Source: CANGYM01 sp044372405
Lineage (GTDB): Bacteria > Pseudomonadota > Alphaproteobacteria > JAJTHO01 > CANGYM01
Direction of reading: 5' to 3'
Length of the DNA stretch: 64,000 nt
Assembly: GCA_044372405.1 (NCBI GenBank)
Contig: JBILRW010000004.1
Coordinates: 7,788-71,787, forward strand
The notes under the pieces: model-generated
Databases searched by the model: none
What the model was told of the DNA's origin: nothing
Seen by the model: the letters and a program-made list of their open reading frames with translations, nothing else
Translations under genes and position numbers: made by a program
In this document: positions 36,083-45,178 of the stretch, piece after piece
How the letters are laid out: the number at the start of each line of letters is the position of its first letter
How positions within the stretch are numbered: position 1 is the first letter of the stretch

Positions 36083-37224
36083 TGCTGCACCCAGAAACCC
36101 GCCTGACCCATTTGGCCCGGGATTCCCGTCGTTTTGATGGGGCGGTGAATTTGCCCGTGATGCGGGCCTCGACGGTTTTGTTTGATGACACCGAGCATTT
36201 AAAAGCCACAGAAAAAACATGGCACCAAAAACCGTACTATGGCCGTCACGGCCTGACCCCCACCTTTGCCTTTGAAGACGCCGTGGCCAGCTTGGAAAAG
36301 GGATACAGAGGCATTGCCGTAGAATCCGGACTGGCGGCCTTAACGTGCGCGTTTTCAGCCTTTTTAAAAAGTGGGGATCATGTTTTGATTCACGATGCGG
36401 CCTATGGTCCTGTGCGCCATTACTGCGATGATGTGCTGCAGCGTTTTGGGATTGAGGTGAGCTATTATTCCCCCCAAAATCCTATCGCTCCCCTGATTCA
36501 GCCCAACACGCGGGTGCTGCATTTAGAGGCCCCCGGGTCCATTACCTTTGAAATGCAGGACATTCCGGCCCTTTGCGCCCTGGCACGAGAAAACAATATC
36601 ATAACGCTGATGGATAATACCTGGGCGACACCCCTTTATTTCCAAGCCTGCGCCGCCGGTGTGGATGTTGTGATTCATGCGGCCACGAAATATTTTGTGG
36701 GGCACTCCGATGCCATGCTGGGCGTGATTGTGGCCAGGGATGAATCCCTGTATCACTCCCTAAAAACCAACGCCGCCCGCCATGGCCATCACGCCGCGCC
36801 GGATGATATTTTTTTGGCCCTGCGCGGGATGCGCACCCTGGCCGTTCGGTTGGCCCGTCACCAGGAAACAGCCCGATTGCTGATGGATTATTTGGCGGAT
36901 CATCCGGCGGTGATACGGATTTTATCCCCCGCCCATCCCAGCCATGGGGGTCACAACCTGTGGAAACGGGATTTTTCCGGCGCCAGCGGCCTTTTTTCCT
37001 GTGTCGTTAACATGACCTACGAAGACCTTTGTGCCGCAGTCAACCGTCTGACCCTTTTTGGCCTGGGCTATAGCTGGGGGGGATTTGAATCCCTGGCCGT
37101 CCCGTTTGATATGCGCCGCGCACGCACCGCCCTTGCCTGGACAGAGGGCCCTGTCCTGCGGCTTCATGCGGGCCTGGAACATCCGGATGATTTGATTGCG
37201 GATCTGAAAAACGCTTTGTCGTGA
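36082..37224 (+). CDS. metC: Cystathionine beta-lyase
   Basis: MetC, a PLP enzyme, splits cystathionine to homocysteine, pyruvate and ammonia in methionine synthesis. The 380-residue protein shows KPYYGRHGLTPT, ESGLAALTCAF, the cofactor region LMDNTWATPLYFQA, and the PLP lysine in HAATKYFVGHSDAM. GYSWGGFESLA is characteristic of MetC rather than MetB. It is joined to the permease gene by a TAATG overlap. Confidence 0.95.
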   Translation: MLHPETRLTHLARDSRRFDGAVNLPVMRASTVLFDDTEHLKATEKTWHQKPYYGRHGLTPTFAFEDAVASLEKGYRGIAVESGLAALTCAFSAFLKSGDHVLIHDAAYGPVRHYCDDVLQRFGIEVSYYSPQNPIAPLIQPNTRVLHLEAPGSITFEMQDIPALCALARENNIITLMDNTWATPLYFQACAAGVDVVIHAATKYFVGHSDAMLGVIVARDESLYHSLKTNAARHGHHAAPDDIFLALRGMRTLAVRLARHQETARLLMDYLADHPAVIRILSPAHPSHGGHNLWKRDFSGASGLFSCVVNMTYEDLCAAVNRLTLFGLGYSWGGFESLAVPFDMRRARTALAWTEGPVLRLHAGLEHPDDLIADLKNALS

Positions 37225-37249
37225 TTTTAGGGCGTGTTCATAATCTCGC

Positions 37250-37580
37250 TTGGGCGGAAAAGGCGGGGCGGGGCAGCAGGATTTGTCCACCGGGTCAAGG
37301 GCGAGACGCCAAAAAAGTTGCGTAGCAAAGCCGCGCAGCGGCGGTCTTTTTTGGTGCGAGGCGAAGCGAACCCTTGAGGCGGTGGGCAAATTCTGCTGGG
37401 TGGGAGCCTTTTCCTTGTGGGCCGAACGCGGCTCCCGCCCCCACATTCAGGTAACAGGTTGCAGGTAACAGGTAACCCAGCCCTCTAGGGCTTGTTATTT
37501 CGCTGGTACGTCTTGTTCCACTCTTTTTTCCTGTTACCTGTTACCTGCAACCTGTTACCTGATTCACCCCGCCGCGTTTT
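37250..37580. repeat. Composite structured element, copy 2
   Basis: The same plan as 16305-16640. The first ~140 bp differ from copy 1 at only seven positions, of which five keep base pairing. The 7-nt arms (37447-37474 and 37531-37562) are perfectly complementary over 28 bp, including a variant CAGGTTG unit not paired in copy 1. It lies between metC and fliD. Confidence 0.85.
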
Positions 37581-37763
37581 CCATAAAATCGCTTTTGGCT
37601 GAACCTTCCTTTGCCAGCAAGGGATTATGAGATTATGAACACAGGCTCTTAGGGCACCTCACCCCTTGGCCCATTTTTTGCACCACCCTACCCGAACACC
37701 CCTCTTTACCCTTTATCAACCAAAGGGGGCGTACACTGATCAACACATAGTCATGGTGAAGCG

Positions 37764-39488
37764 ATGGCAGACGTCAGATTTGGTAACATTAAAGTCAACG
37801 ACAATGGGTCGATTAACCTGTCATCCAAGGTGCTGGGTGTTGACCTGAATCAGTTGGTGGATGGGTACGTTAAGGCCAAAAGCATTCCCATTACCCGCAA
37901 AGAAGTCGAAGTTTCCAAAAAAAGCGATATTCTCTCAGGCTATAAAGATTATGAATCCCTGCTAAACGCCCTAAAAACCCCAGCGTCAAATCTGCGTCGT
38001 CCCAGCGTGGCCCAGGCAGGAACCGACGTTTTTGGGCAAAAAATTGCCTATCCCACATCCGGCACGGGGGGATCCTCCACCGCCGTCACCGTCACCCCCA
38101 AAACAGACACGCCCCTGGGCACCTATAGCCTGACCGTGAACCGGTTGGCCCGATCCGATTCAGCCCTCAGCAGTGCTGTGGATGTTTTTACCAGTAAAGA
38201 AGCCCCCCTCATCACGGCCAATGGAACACTTTCTGTCAATGGGACATCCATCGCGGTCAGTGCCGGGGATAGCCTAAAAACCGTTATTGAGGCCATTAAT
38301 GCAAAAACGGACACCACCAAAGTCCGGGCGCAAATCGTGGATTTGGGCAATAACACCTATCGTTTGAGCTTATCCGCCAATGAAACGGGCAAGGCCATCG
38401 CCCTTTCCGGTTCAGATGCGGGCGTTTTGGATGATTTAAACCTGAGCAGTTCCGGATCCGGCGAAACGGATACCACATTATCATCCGAGGTCGTTTATAA
38501 CGGCGTAACGGTAACCCGCAGCAGCAACACGATCAAGGATTTGATTCCCGGTGCCTCCATTGATCTGTTTTCCGCCAATCCGCTGGATAAAATCCGGATT
38601 TCTGTAGAAACCAACAACCAAAACGTTCGCGGCCAGGTGGATGCCTTTGTTGAGGCCTATAACGATTTAAAAGATTTTTACGATACCCAAACCGTGGTGA
38701 ATGGGGACGGCACAGTCCCAAAGACCTCTATTTTGGTGAATCAGACAGCGTTTCGTGGATCTTTTCTGGGTCTGGAAACGATGTTAACGGGGCAGGTTTC
38801 TGGGGTATCGGGGGTGAATACCCTTCGGGACATTGGCATTACGCTGGATAAAGAGAACCGCCTGGTGGTGGATGATGTGAAGCTCAATGACGCCATTGTG
38901 GATAAGGGCGATGCGGTGGCTAAACTTTTCGGCTTTAGCAGCAGCAGTAGCAGCAGTGATTTTTTTGTGGCGCGGCGGCCCGATTCCCTGAAATCCAGTT
39001 TGGGCAACACGGATATTACGGTTCGTGTTCTGGAAACCAATGCATCAGGAAAACCGATAAAGGCAGAAATGGTTGTGGGCGGGGTCACGTATAACTCAAC
39101 CCAGGTGACGATTTCAGACGGGGGTGCCATTGTCCCCCCCAGCGGTATTGGACTCGACGGGGCCCGTTTCGGCTACACCGGCGGTGTTGTTACCGTGGGC
39201 AGCCCCAAAACCTCCACCATCAAAATGACCCAAGGCATTGCCGATACGGTGGCCAGTTATCTGGATACCAGTCTCAGTACCGACGGGGTCCTCGCCAATC
39301 AAAAAGACAGCATCCAAAAAAACATTGATAAAATTGGCACGCAAATGGCGACGCTGAAAACACAGGTGGCGGATTATGAAAAAGGCCTGCGTTTATCCCT
39401 GCAAAGCACTGAATCCCGGGTTTCCCAGTTAACGGCCACGCAAAATTTTCTAAAGGCCCAGACGGATGCCCTGGCGGCGAATAACTAA
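37764..39488 (+). CDS. fliD: Flagellar hook-associated protein 2 (filament cap) FliD
   Basis: FliD caps the growing flagellar filament and folds exported flagellin. The 574-residue protein begins with the FliD N-terminal region (SSKVLGVDLNQLVDGYVKAK) and a coiled segment, has Ser/Thr-rich middle domains (including a SSSSSSS run near residue 395), and ends with the helical FliD-C domain (LANQKDSIQKNIDKIGTQMA). There is no signal peptide, as expected for type III export. GGTGAAG precedes the ATG. No other flagellar gene adjoins it. Confidence 0.9.
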   Translation: MADVRFGNIKVNDNGSINLSSKVLGVDLNQLVDGYVKAKSIPITRKEVEVSKKSDILSGYKDYESLLNALKTPASNLRRPSVAQAGTDVFGQKIAYPTSGTGGSSTAVTVTPKTDTPLGTYSLTVNRLARSDSALSSAVDVFTSKEAPLITANGTLSVNGTSIAVSAGDSLKTVIEAINAKTDTTKVRAQIVDLGNNTYRLSLSANETGKAIALSGSDAGVLDDLNLSSSGSGETDTTLSSEVVYNGVTVTRSSNTIKDLIPGASIDLFSANPLDKIRISVETNNQNVRGQVDAFVEAYNDLKDFYDTQTVVNGDGTVPKTSILVNQTAFRGSFLGLETMLTGQVSGVSGVNTLRDIGITLDKENRLVVDDVKLNDAIVDKGDAVAKLFGFSSSSSSSDFFVARRPDSLKSSLGNTDITVRVLETNASGKPIKAEMVVGGVTYNSTQVTISDGGAIVPPSGIGLDGARFGYTGGVVTVGSPKTSTIKMTQGIADTVASYLDTSLSTDGVLANQKDSIQKNIDKIGTQMATLKTQVADYEKGLRLSLQSTESRVSQLTATQNFLKAQTDALAANN

Positions 39489-39526
39489 AGAGGTTTTTCA
39501 GGCTTTGGCGGCGCGGAAGGGGTCGT

Positions 39527-39823
39527 TTACGAAAATCCCCTCTCCACATCCATGGATTGGTGCAAAACATCGACAACAAAAATACCTTCTGGATCTGTTT
39601 TTCTGTAAAAAATCACATGGGACCCTTCAAAAAAGCACAAAGCGCCCTCTTCCAGTTCAGGCCTTGCCACACCATGGTGGGGGTTTTTGGCAAGATAGGC
39701 CATACGGTTTCTTAACGACAAAAGATAATGCTGGGTGCGATCAGGACCAAAGCGCTCCACAGAAAACTCTTTGATGTCTTTTAGACGCTGAAGGGCGCGT
39801 CGCGAGAGTCGATAGGAAGCCAT
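39527..39823 (-). CDS. parE: ParE-family toxin
   Basis: A 98-residue RelE/ParE-fold toxin with the N-terminal YRLSRRALQRLKDIKEFSVE helix-turn and late strands FFEGSHVIFYRKTDPEGIFV and DVLHQSMD, typical of ParE. ParE toxins act on DNA gyrase. It follows parD with 5 bp between them. It is convergent to fliD. Confidence 0.9.
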   Translation of the reverse strand: MASYRLSRRALQRLKDIKEFSVERFGPDRTQHYLLSLRNRMAYLAKNPHHGVARPELEEGALCFFEGSHVIFYRKTDPEGIFVVDVLHQSMDVERGFS

Positions 39824-39828
39824 AACAT

Positions 39829-40071
39829 TTACAAATCAGCCATCAACTGATCCATAAACGTTTCCCCATCAACGGTATCGCCTGCCGCCCACTGTCGGTT
39901 GGCCTCGGCAAAGCACCCTTTTAAAAACGCTATCTTTTTCTGTTGCTCTTCCAGCAAAAACAAACCGGCCCGAACAGCCTCACTGACCGAGGCAAAGCGT
40001 CCCTGATCCAGGCAACCCTGAACAAACTGGGCATAATGGGGAGTTAGCGTTACGCTGGTGTTTCGTTTCAT
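39829..40071 (-). CDS. parD: ParD-family antitoxin
   Basis: An 80-residue ribbon-helix-helix antitoxin (MKRNTSVTLTPHYAQFVQGC, then FASVSEAVRAGLFLLEEQQ). The start at 40071 has AGAGG at correct distance; the frame extends 10 codons upstream without a ribosome site. It forms an operon with parE and is expected to repress the promoter in the A+T-rich 40072-40160 stretch. Confidence 0.9.
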   Translation of the reverse strand: MKRNTSVTLTPHYAQFVQGCLDQGRFASVSEAVRAGLFLLEEQQKKIAFLKGCFAEANRQWAAGDTVDGETFMDQLMADL

Positions 40072-40163
40072 AAAAACCTCTTGCACCCAATAATAATACA
40101 CCTAAACATAATAAAATACAAGCGTCTATACCTGTTACAGATTGTCTTGAAAATACATCGGTG

Positions 40164-41153
40164 TCACCCATGCTCAAACATCAAACAGGCCACGTTGACC
40201 GGTTTGGATTTCAAAGCCTTTTCCAGACCCAGGCTATGTTCCAATCCCCGCAGGACCGCGGCATGGTTGTATTTTTTCATCAGGGCCAGGATGGCGGGCT
40301 TATCCTTAAAAAACAACGGGGGGCGCAGAGCTGCCATGGCCGCATCCAGGGTAGTTTGGGATCCTTTCAAATGAAGGTGCAACGTATGTAATGTTTTAAG
40401 AATATCCATCACGGCCCGAACCACCATAATATAGGGCGTGGGCTGGGCCTGGGGATGATTTTTCACAAAAGCCGCCAGATCTTCCGGATAGTGCCTGGGG
40501 CGCAGCAAATAGGAAAAGGCCAAATCCCGTGCATGATCGTCATGATCCAGGGCCAGGATACGCATGTCCTCCAGCGTAATGGTGCGGCGGGGATGTACCA
40601 GCAGGGGCAGGGTTTGTAGGGCGGCCTCAACAGCACTCATCTGGGTCGCTAAATTCTTTTCAGCAAACAACAGCGCATCGGGATCCATGGTATAATCCGA
40701 TAAGCCGCGGCGCAGCGCCGCCATACACGCCGCCGGGGTGTCCTCGTAACATCCAATCAGGCCCGCGCGCTCATCGGCCTCGGCCCATTTTCTTAAGGCG
40801 CTGGTGGCCTTGATGGTGCCCGAGGTCACCACCACCATCACCCCGTAACGCAGTTGTTTGCCCAAATCCAAAAGGGCAGGGCTGATATCCCCCAGGCCCG
40901 ATTCCGCCCGCACCACAACACAGGGATCCCCCCCCATCAAGGACGGCGTCAGCATCAAATCATACAAAACGTCCGCCTCTTTCCCCCAATCCTCAGAATG
41001 CAGGGTGGTATGGGTGTGGCTGGGCAAGGCTGACTTGATCTGATCCACCCCCCGACGAATGCTGGATTCATTATCCCCATGAAAAATCAGGGTAAAAAGA
41101 TTTCTCCCCAAACGGGGAAGGATCTTTGGCAAAGCGCTGGGGGTCAATTTCAT
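40164..41153 (-). CDS. holA: DNA polymerase III delta subunit
   Basis: HolA is the clamp-opening subunit of the replicative clamp loader. The 329-residue protein starts MKLTPSALPKIL, continues with FTLIFHGDNESSIRRGVDQI (AAA+-like first domain), CVVVRAESGLGDISP, and the C-terminal domain LFFKDKPAILALMKKYNHAA. It is usually next to lptE/leuS; here it stands alone between parDE and the 23S gene, from which it diverges. Confidence 0.92.
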   Translation of the reverse strand: MKLTPSALPKILPRLGRNLFTLIFHGDNESSIRRGVDQIKSALPSHTHTTLHSEDWGKEADVLYDLMLTPSLMGGDPCVVVRAESGLGDISPALLDLGKQLRYGVMVVVTSGTIKATSALRKWAEADERAGLIGCYEDTPAACMAALRRGLSDYTMDPDALLFAEKNLATQMSAVEAALQTLPLLVHPRRTITLEDMRILALDHDDHARDLAFSYLLRPRHYPEDLAAFVKNHPQAQPTPYIMVVRAVMDILKTLHTLHLHLKGSQTTLDAAMAALRPPLFFKDKPAILALMKKYNHAAVLRGLEHSLGLEKALKSKPVNVACLMFEHG

Positions 41154-41285
41154 AATGACTGTGATACTCAACATCGGGTGGCGCGATGTCAAGATATCCG
41201 TCGGGGTTTCCCTCGGGGGTTATGGTAAAAGCGCCGCACGGAGGCGGGTGCCAAAAAAAAGAATGCTCACCTTGCAAAATCCCTG

Positions 41286-41314
41286 TTGACAGCAAGGGGG
41301 GCTTGCCCTATAAA
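41286..41314 (+). promoter_or_regulatory. Strong sigma-70-type promoter of the 23S rRNA gene
   Basis: TTGACA and TATAAA lie exactly 17 bp apart, about 170 bp before the mature 23S 5' end. It shows that the 23S gene is transcribed on its own and not from a 16S promoter. Confidence 0.75.
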
Positions 41315-41386
41315 CACACTCCCTGCTGGCGAGATTTTCAAATTCCGCCCAACTCATAAGGGGTGCAGGCCGGTCTGTGACACAGT

Positions 41387-41404
41387 AAAAATATGATAAC
41401 TGAC
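41387..41404 (+). promoter_or_regulatory. 5' arm of the 23S precursor processing stem
   Basis: These 18 bases are perfectly complementary to 45121-45138 beyond the 3' end, so the precursor can close into the long stem normally cut by RNase III. Confidence 0.65.
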
Positions 41405-41625
41405 TCTCAGTGAGGGTTAGGCACCCCACAAGCAGAGCCATCTGTTTCTGTGGTGTCTAGCACCAAAAACTGAGAAGCTGAGAACAATCCTCAAGCGTAA
41501 ATAAGAGCATCTGGTGGATGCCTTGGCGATTGCAGGCGATGAAGGACGTGCTAGGCTGCGATAAGCAGCGGGGAGGGGCCAAGACCCTTTGATCCGCTGA
41601 TTTCCGAATGGGGGAACCCACCTTT

Positions 41626-41705
41626 CAGGTGACAGGTGACGGGTGACAGGTAACAGGTTTTGCATTGCGCAGGCCTGTCACCTGATACCTGTAACCTGTC
41701 GCCTG
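41626..41705 (+). repeat. 23S insertion 1: 7-nt array hairpin at helix 9
   Basis: It replaces the short helix-9 loop of other 23S RNAs. The left arm CAGGTGACAGGTGACGGG... and right arm ...AACCTGTCGCCTG pair over ~32 positions with about three mismatches, around a ~12-nt loop. A stem this long is an expected RNase III target. Confidence 0.88.
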
Positions 41706-42117
41706 ATCTAGGTATTCTTTGGCTGAACACATAGGCCTTAGAAAGCAAACCCAGTGAACTGAAACATCTCAGTAGCTGGAGGAAAAGACATCAACCGAGA
41801 TTCCGTAAGTAGTGGCGAGCGAACGCGGAACAGCCCAGTGCTCTCTCGAATGTAACTGGAACGACTTGGAAAAGTCGGCCATAGTGGGTGATAGCCCCGT
41901 ACAGGTAAGAATAGAGAGAGACTCGAGTAGGGCGGGACACGTGAAATCCTGTCTGAACATGGGGGGACCACCCTCCAAGGCTAAATACTCGCAATCGACC
42001 GATAGTGAACCAGTACCGTGAGGGAAAGGCGAAAAGAACCCCCATAAGGGGAGTGAAATAGAACCTGAAACCGGATGCTTACAAGCAGTTGGAGCGGGCG
42101 CACCCGAGGGCTGCGCC

Positions 42118-42232
42118 CAGGTAACGGGTAGCAGGTAACAGGTAACAGGTAGAAACTTTCGGGTCATAAACTTTTGTTAAATTGATCTGAAATTTTTCTT
42201 CCTGTCACCTGTCACCTGTCACCTGTCACCTG
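42118..42232 (+). repeat. 23S insertion 2: 7-nt array hairpin at helix 25
   Basis: The arms 42118-42151 and 42201-42232 are of the CAGGTAA/TCACCTG family with a ~50-nt A+T-rich loop. They sit on an extended G+C-rich helix 25, between ACAAGCAGTTGGAGC and GCGTACCTCTTGTATAATGG. Helix 25 is a classic place for intervening sequences. Confidence 0.88.
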
Positions 42233-43213
42233 GCCGCGCCCTCCGGCGCGCCCGTGACAGCGTACCTCTTGTATAATGGGTCCGCGACTTAGTGTAGCAA
42301 GCAAGGTTAAGCCGATAGGTGGAGCCGAAGCGAAAGCGAGTGTGAATAGCGCGTTTAGTTTGCTGTATTAGACCCGAAACCAAGTGAGCTAACCATGGCC
42401 AGGCTGAAGGTTGGATAACACCAACTGAAGGGCCGAACCCACGTCTGTTGAAAAAGACGGGGATGAGCTGTGGTTAGGGGTGAAAGGCCAATCAAACTTG
42501 GAAATAGCTGGTTCTCCGCGAAAACTATTTAGGTAGTGCGTCAGACGAATACCATGGGGGGTAGAGCACTGAATCGGCTAGGGGGGCGCGAGCCTTACCA
42601 AACCGAATCAAACTCCGAATACCCATGAGTACTATCTGGCAGACAGGCATCGGGTGCTAAGGTCCGGTGCCGAGAGGGAAACAGCCCAGACCGCCATCTA
42701 AGGTCCCCAAGACTATGTTAAGTGGGAAAGGATGTGGGAAAGCCATGACAGCTAGGAGGTTGGCTTAGAAGCAGCCATCCTTTAAAGAAAGCGTAATAGC
42801 TCACTAGTCTAATCAAGCATTCCTGCGCCGAAGATGTAACGGGGCTCAAACATAGCACCGAAGATGCGGGCGCGCCTATGGCGCGCGGTAGCGGAGCGTT
42901 CCCTAAGCCGTCGAAGCAGTCCTGTCAGGGGCTGTGGAGGTATGGGAAGTGAGAATGCGGACATGAGTAGCGACAAACAGAGTGAGAGACTCTGTCGCCG
43001 AAAGCCCAAGGGTTCCTATCCAATGCTAATCAGGGTAGGGTTAGTCGATTCCTAAGGCGAGGCCGAAAGGCGTAGTCGATGGGAACACGGTTAATATTCC
43101 GTGACCTTTGGTCCGTGACGGATCGAAACGATTGTACTTTCTTATCGGATTGATAAGTGCAGTCCAACGGTTCCAGGAAATAACGGACCAGCTTGGGATT
43201 GTTTAAGGGAAAA

Positions 43214-43243
43214 GAAAAAAGCACGCCAGAGGCGACGTGCTAG
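43214..43243 (-). terminator. Intrinsic terminator of the antisense gene
   Basis: On the minus strand, stem AGCACG/CGTGCT with a G+C-rich interior is followed by TTTTTTCTTTT, beginning ~5 bp after the stop codon. Confidence 0.75.
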
Positions 43244-43247
43244 AAAT

Positions 43248-43526
43248 TTATTCGTTGTTGCGTCGACGATCAATTTCGTCGAGTGCAGCGAATGTGATGC
43301 ATCCTGGAAGCATCGAAATTGCCCCAGGAATGTTTAAAACAAAAAGAAAAAAGAATCTCCATCCTCCTTCAACAAGGATCATTTCTGCTCCTTGCTTTGG
43401 AAATAGGGAAATTCTGTCGGTTTTAAACTCCTTCTCCAGAAGAATTGCGGAGAAGTAAACAAAAAACACGACTGTAACTAAAGAAGAAACGACTAAATTT
43501 AGGCGTCTTTTTTTGTACTTATCCAT
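43248..43526 (-). CDS. Small two-helix membrane protein encoded antisense inside the 23S gene
   Basis: The 92-residue frame is the only long one in the insertion and runs opposite to the rRNA. It starts MDKYKKRRLNLVV and has two hydrophobic segments (about residues 9-30, LVVSSLVTVVFFVYFSAILL, and 55-80, FFFLFVLNIPGAISMLPG). It ends with the charged tail DEIDRRRNNE. The positive-inside pattern is good: KYKKRR before helix 1 and RRR after helix 2. It has its own terminator. It is not the helical-bundle protein found in other 23S intervening sequences. I recognise no family, and no clear ribosome site precedes the ATG. Confidence 0.6.
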   Translation of the reverse strand: MDKYKKRRLNLVVSSLVTVVFFVYFSAILLEKEFKTDRISLFPKQGAEMILVEGGWRFFFLFVLNIPGAISMLPGCITFAALDEIDRRRNNE

Positions 43527-43646
43527 GGTGTTAAGTTATTTAACTAAGGTTTATTTTGACATTATGCAGTGCAGTGCAGTGCAGTGCAGTGCAGTGACAT
43601 TTGTCACATTACGAAAAATAATTTCCCTTAAACAATCCCAGGCGTT

Positions 43647-43762
43647 CAGGTGACAGGTAACGGGTAACAGGTGACAGGTTGTGGGTTACAGGTTATGGGT
43701 AGATTTTCTACCTATTTTCTGTTTCCTCTTCCTGTTACCTGTCTCCTGTTACCTGTTACCCG
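43647..43762 (+). repeat. 23S insertion 3b: long 7-nt array hairpin beside the antisense gene
   Basis: The left arm has CAGGTGACAGGTAACGGG and similar units to about 43699. The right arm, with CCTGTTACCTGTCTCCTG, runs to 43762, with a short TTTT turn. It directly follows insertion 3a and leads back into conserved rRNA (CGTACCCGAAACCGACACAG). Confidence 0.85.
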
Positions 43763-44032
43763 GACAATGATCGTACCCGAAACCGACACAGGTGGGCAGG
43801 TCGAGTAGACCAAGGCGCTTGAGAGAAGTATCCTGAAGGAACTCGGCAAATTGCTCCCGTAACTTCGGAAGAAGGGAGCCCGTCATGAAGGCAACTTTTT
43901 GGCGGGGTCACAAAAGAGGGGGTTGCGACTGTTTAACAAAAACACAGGACTCTGCGAAGTCGTAAGACGAAGTATAGGGTCTGACGCCTGCCCGGTGCCG
44001 GAAGGTTAAGGAAGGATGTGCAAGCATTTGAC

Positions 44033-44112
<80 letters not shown>

Positions 44113-44553
44113 TGAATGGCGTAACGACATCCCCACTGTCTCCAGGATATACTCAGCGAAATTGAATTCCCCGTGAAGATGCGGGGTTCCCGCGGTCAGA
44201 CGGAAAGACCCCGTGCACCTTTACTACAGCTTTACACTGGCTCTAGGAATATCATGTGTAGGATAGGTGGGAGACTTTGAAGCCTTGGCGCCAGCCAGGG
44301 TGGAGTCAACCTTGAAATACCACCCTTGATGTTTTTAGGGTCTAACCCAGGTCCGTGAATCCGGATCGGGGACCGTGTATGGTGGGTAGTTTGACTGGGG
44401 CGGTCGCCTCCCAAATGGTAACGGAGGCGCGCGAAGGTAAGCTCAGTACGGTCGGAAATCGTACGTCGAGTGCAATGGCATAAGCTTGCCTGACTGCGAG
44501 GCTGACAAGCCGAGCAGAGACGAAAGTCGGTCATAGTGATCCGGTGGTTCTTC

Positions 44554-44607
<54 letters not shown>

Positions 44608-44636
44608 AACGCCCAAGCGTCCACAGCGACGGCGTT

Positions 44637-44714
<78 letters not shown>

Positions 44715-44722
44715 TGGTACGT

Positions 44723-44763
<41 letters not shown>

Positions 44764-45073
44764 TGCCGTGGGTGTTTGATGATTGAGAGGATTTGCCCCT
44801 AGTACGAGAGGACCGGGGTGAACGTACCTCTGGTGTACCGATTGTGGCGCCAGCCGCATCGTCGGGTAGCTATGTACGGAACGGATAACCGCTGAAAGCA
44901 TCTAAGCGGGAAACCGGCCTCAAAACGAGTCATCGTAGAGCCGTAGTAGACCACTACGTTGATAGGTGGCGTGTGAAAGGGTGGTAACACCTGAAGCTAA
45001 GCCATACTAATCGCTCATCTCTCTTTTGGATTGTTCTCGCGTCTTATGTTTTAACAAAGACGCATCTCATGCA

Positions 45074-45119
45074 CCACCGTACAGGTTGGGGGTCCCTCCA
45101 CCCCCATCCTGTACGGTGG
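45074..45119 (+). terminator. Strong hairpin after the 23S gene
   Basis: CCACCGTACAGG pairs perfectly with CCTGTACGGTGG, and GGGGGT with ACCCCC inside. No T-run follows directly (an ATTTTT lies 12 bp on), so it may be a processing or partial termination structure. Confidence 0.6.
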
Positions 45120-45148
45120 GGTCAGTTATCATATTTTTGCGGTGTTGC
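45118..45148. repeat. 31-bp direct repeat, left copy
   Basis: It matches 45517-45547 at 28 of 31 positions (GGGGTCAGTTATCAT then TTTTTG and GTGTTGC). Its first part is also the 3' arm of the 23S processing stem. Confidence 0.8.
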
Positions 45149-45178
45149 TTCACATTTTCTTCATGAAAATTGCTGTTT

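Larger units (their letters stand above)
43194..43640 (+). other. 23S insertion 3a: intervening sequence carrying an antisense gene
   Basis: It is bounded by a perfect 19-bp inverted repeat (43194-43212 and 43622-43640; core GGGATTGTTTAAGGGAAA). In the rRNA precursor the repeat would close as a stem with a ~410-nt loop. The loop holds a minus-strand gene and terminator and a CAGTG pentamer run (43565-43596). It is clearly A+T-rich compared with the rRNA. Confidence 0.85.

Noticed and set aside
43248..43526. Known 23S intervening-sequence (S23-type) protein
   Set aside because: That family is a soluble four-helix bundle of ~110-120 residues; this frame has two membrane segments and is antisense to the rRNA.
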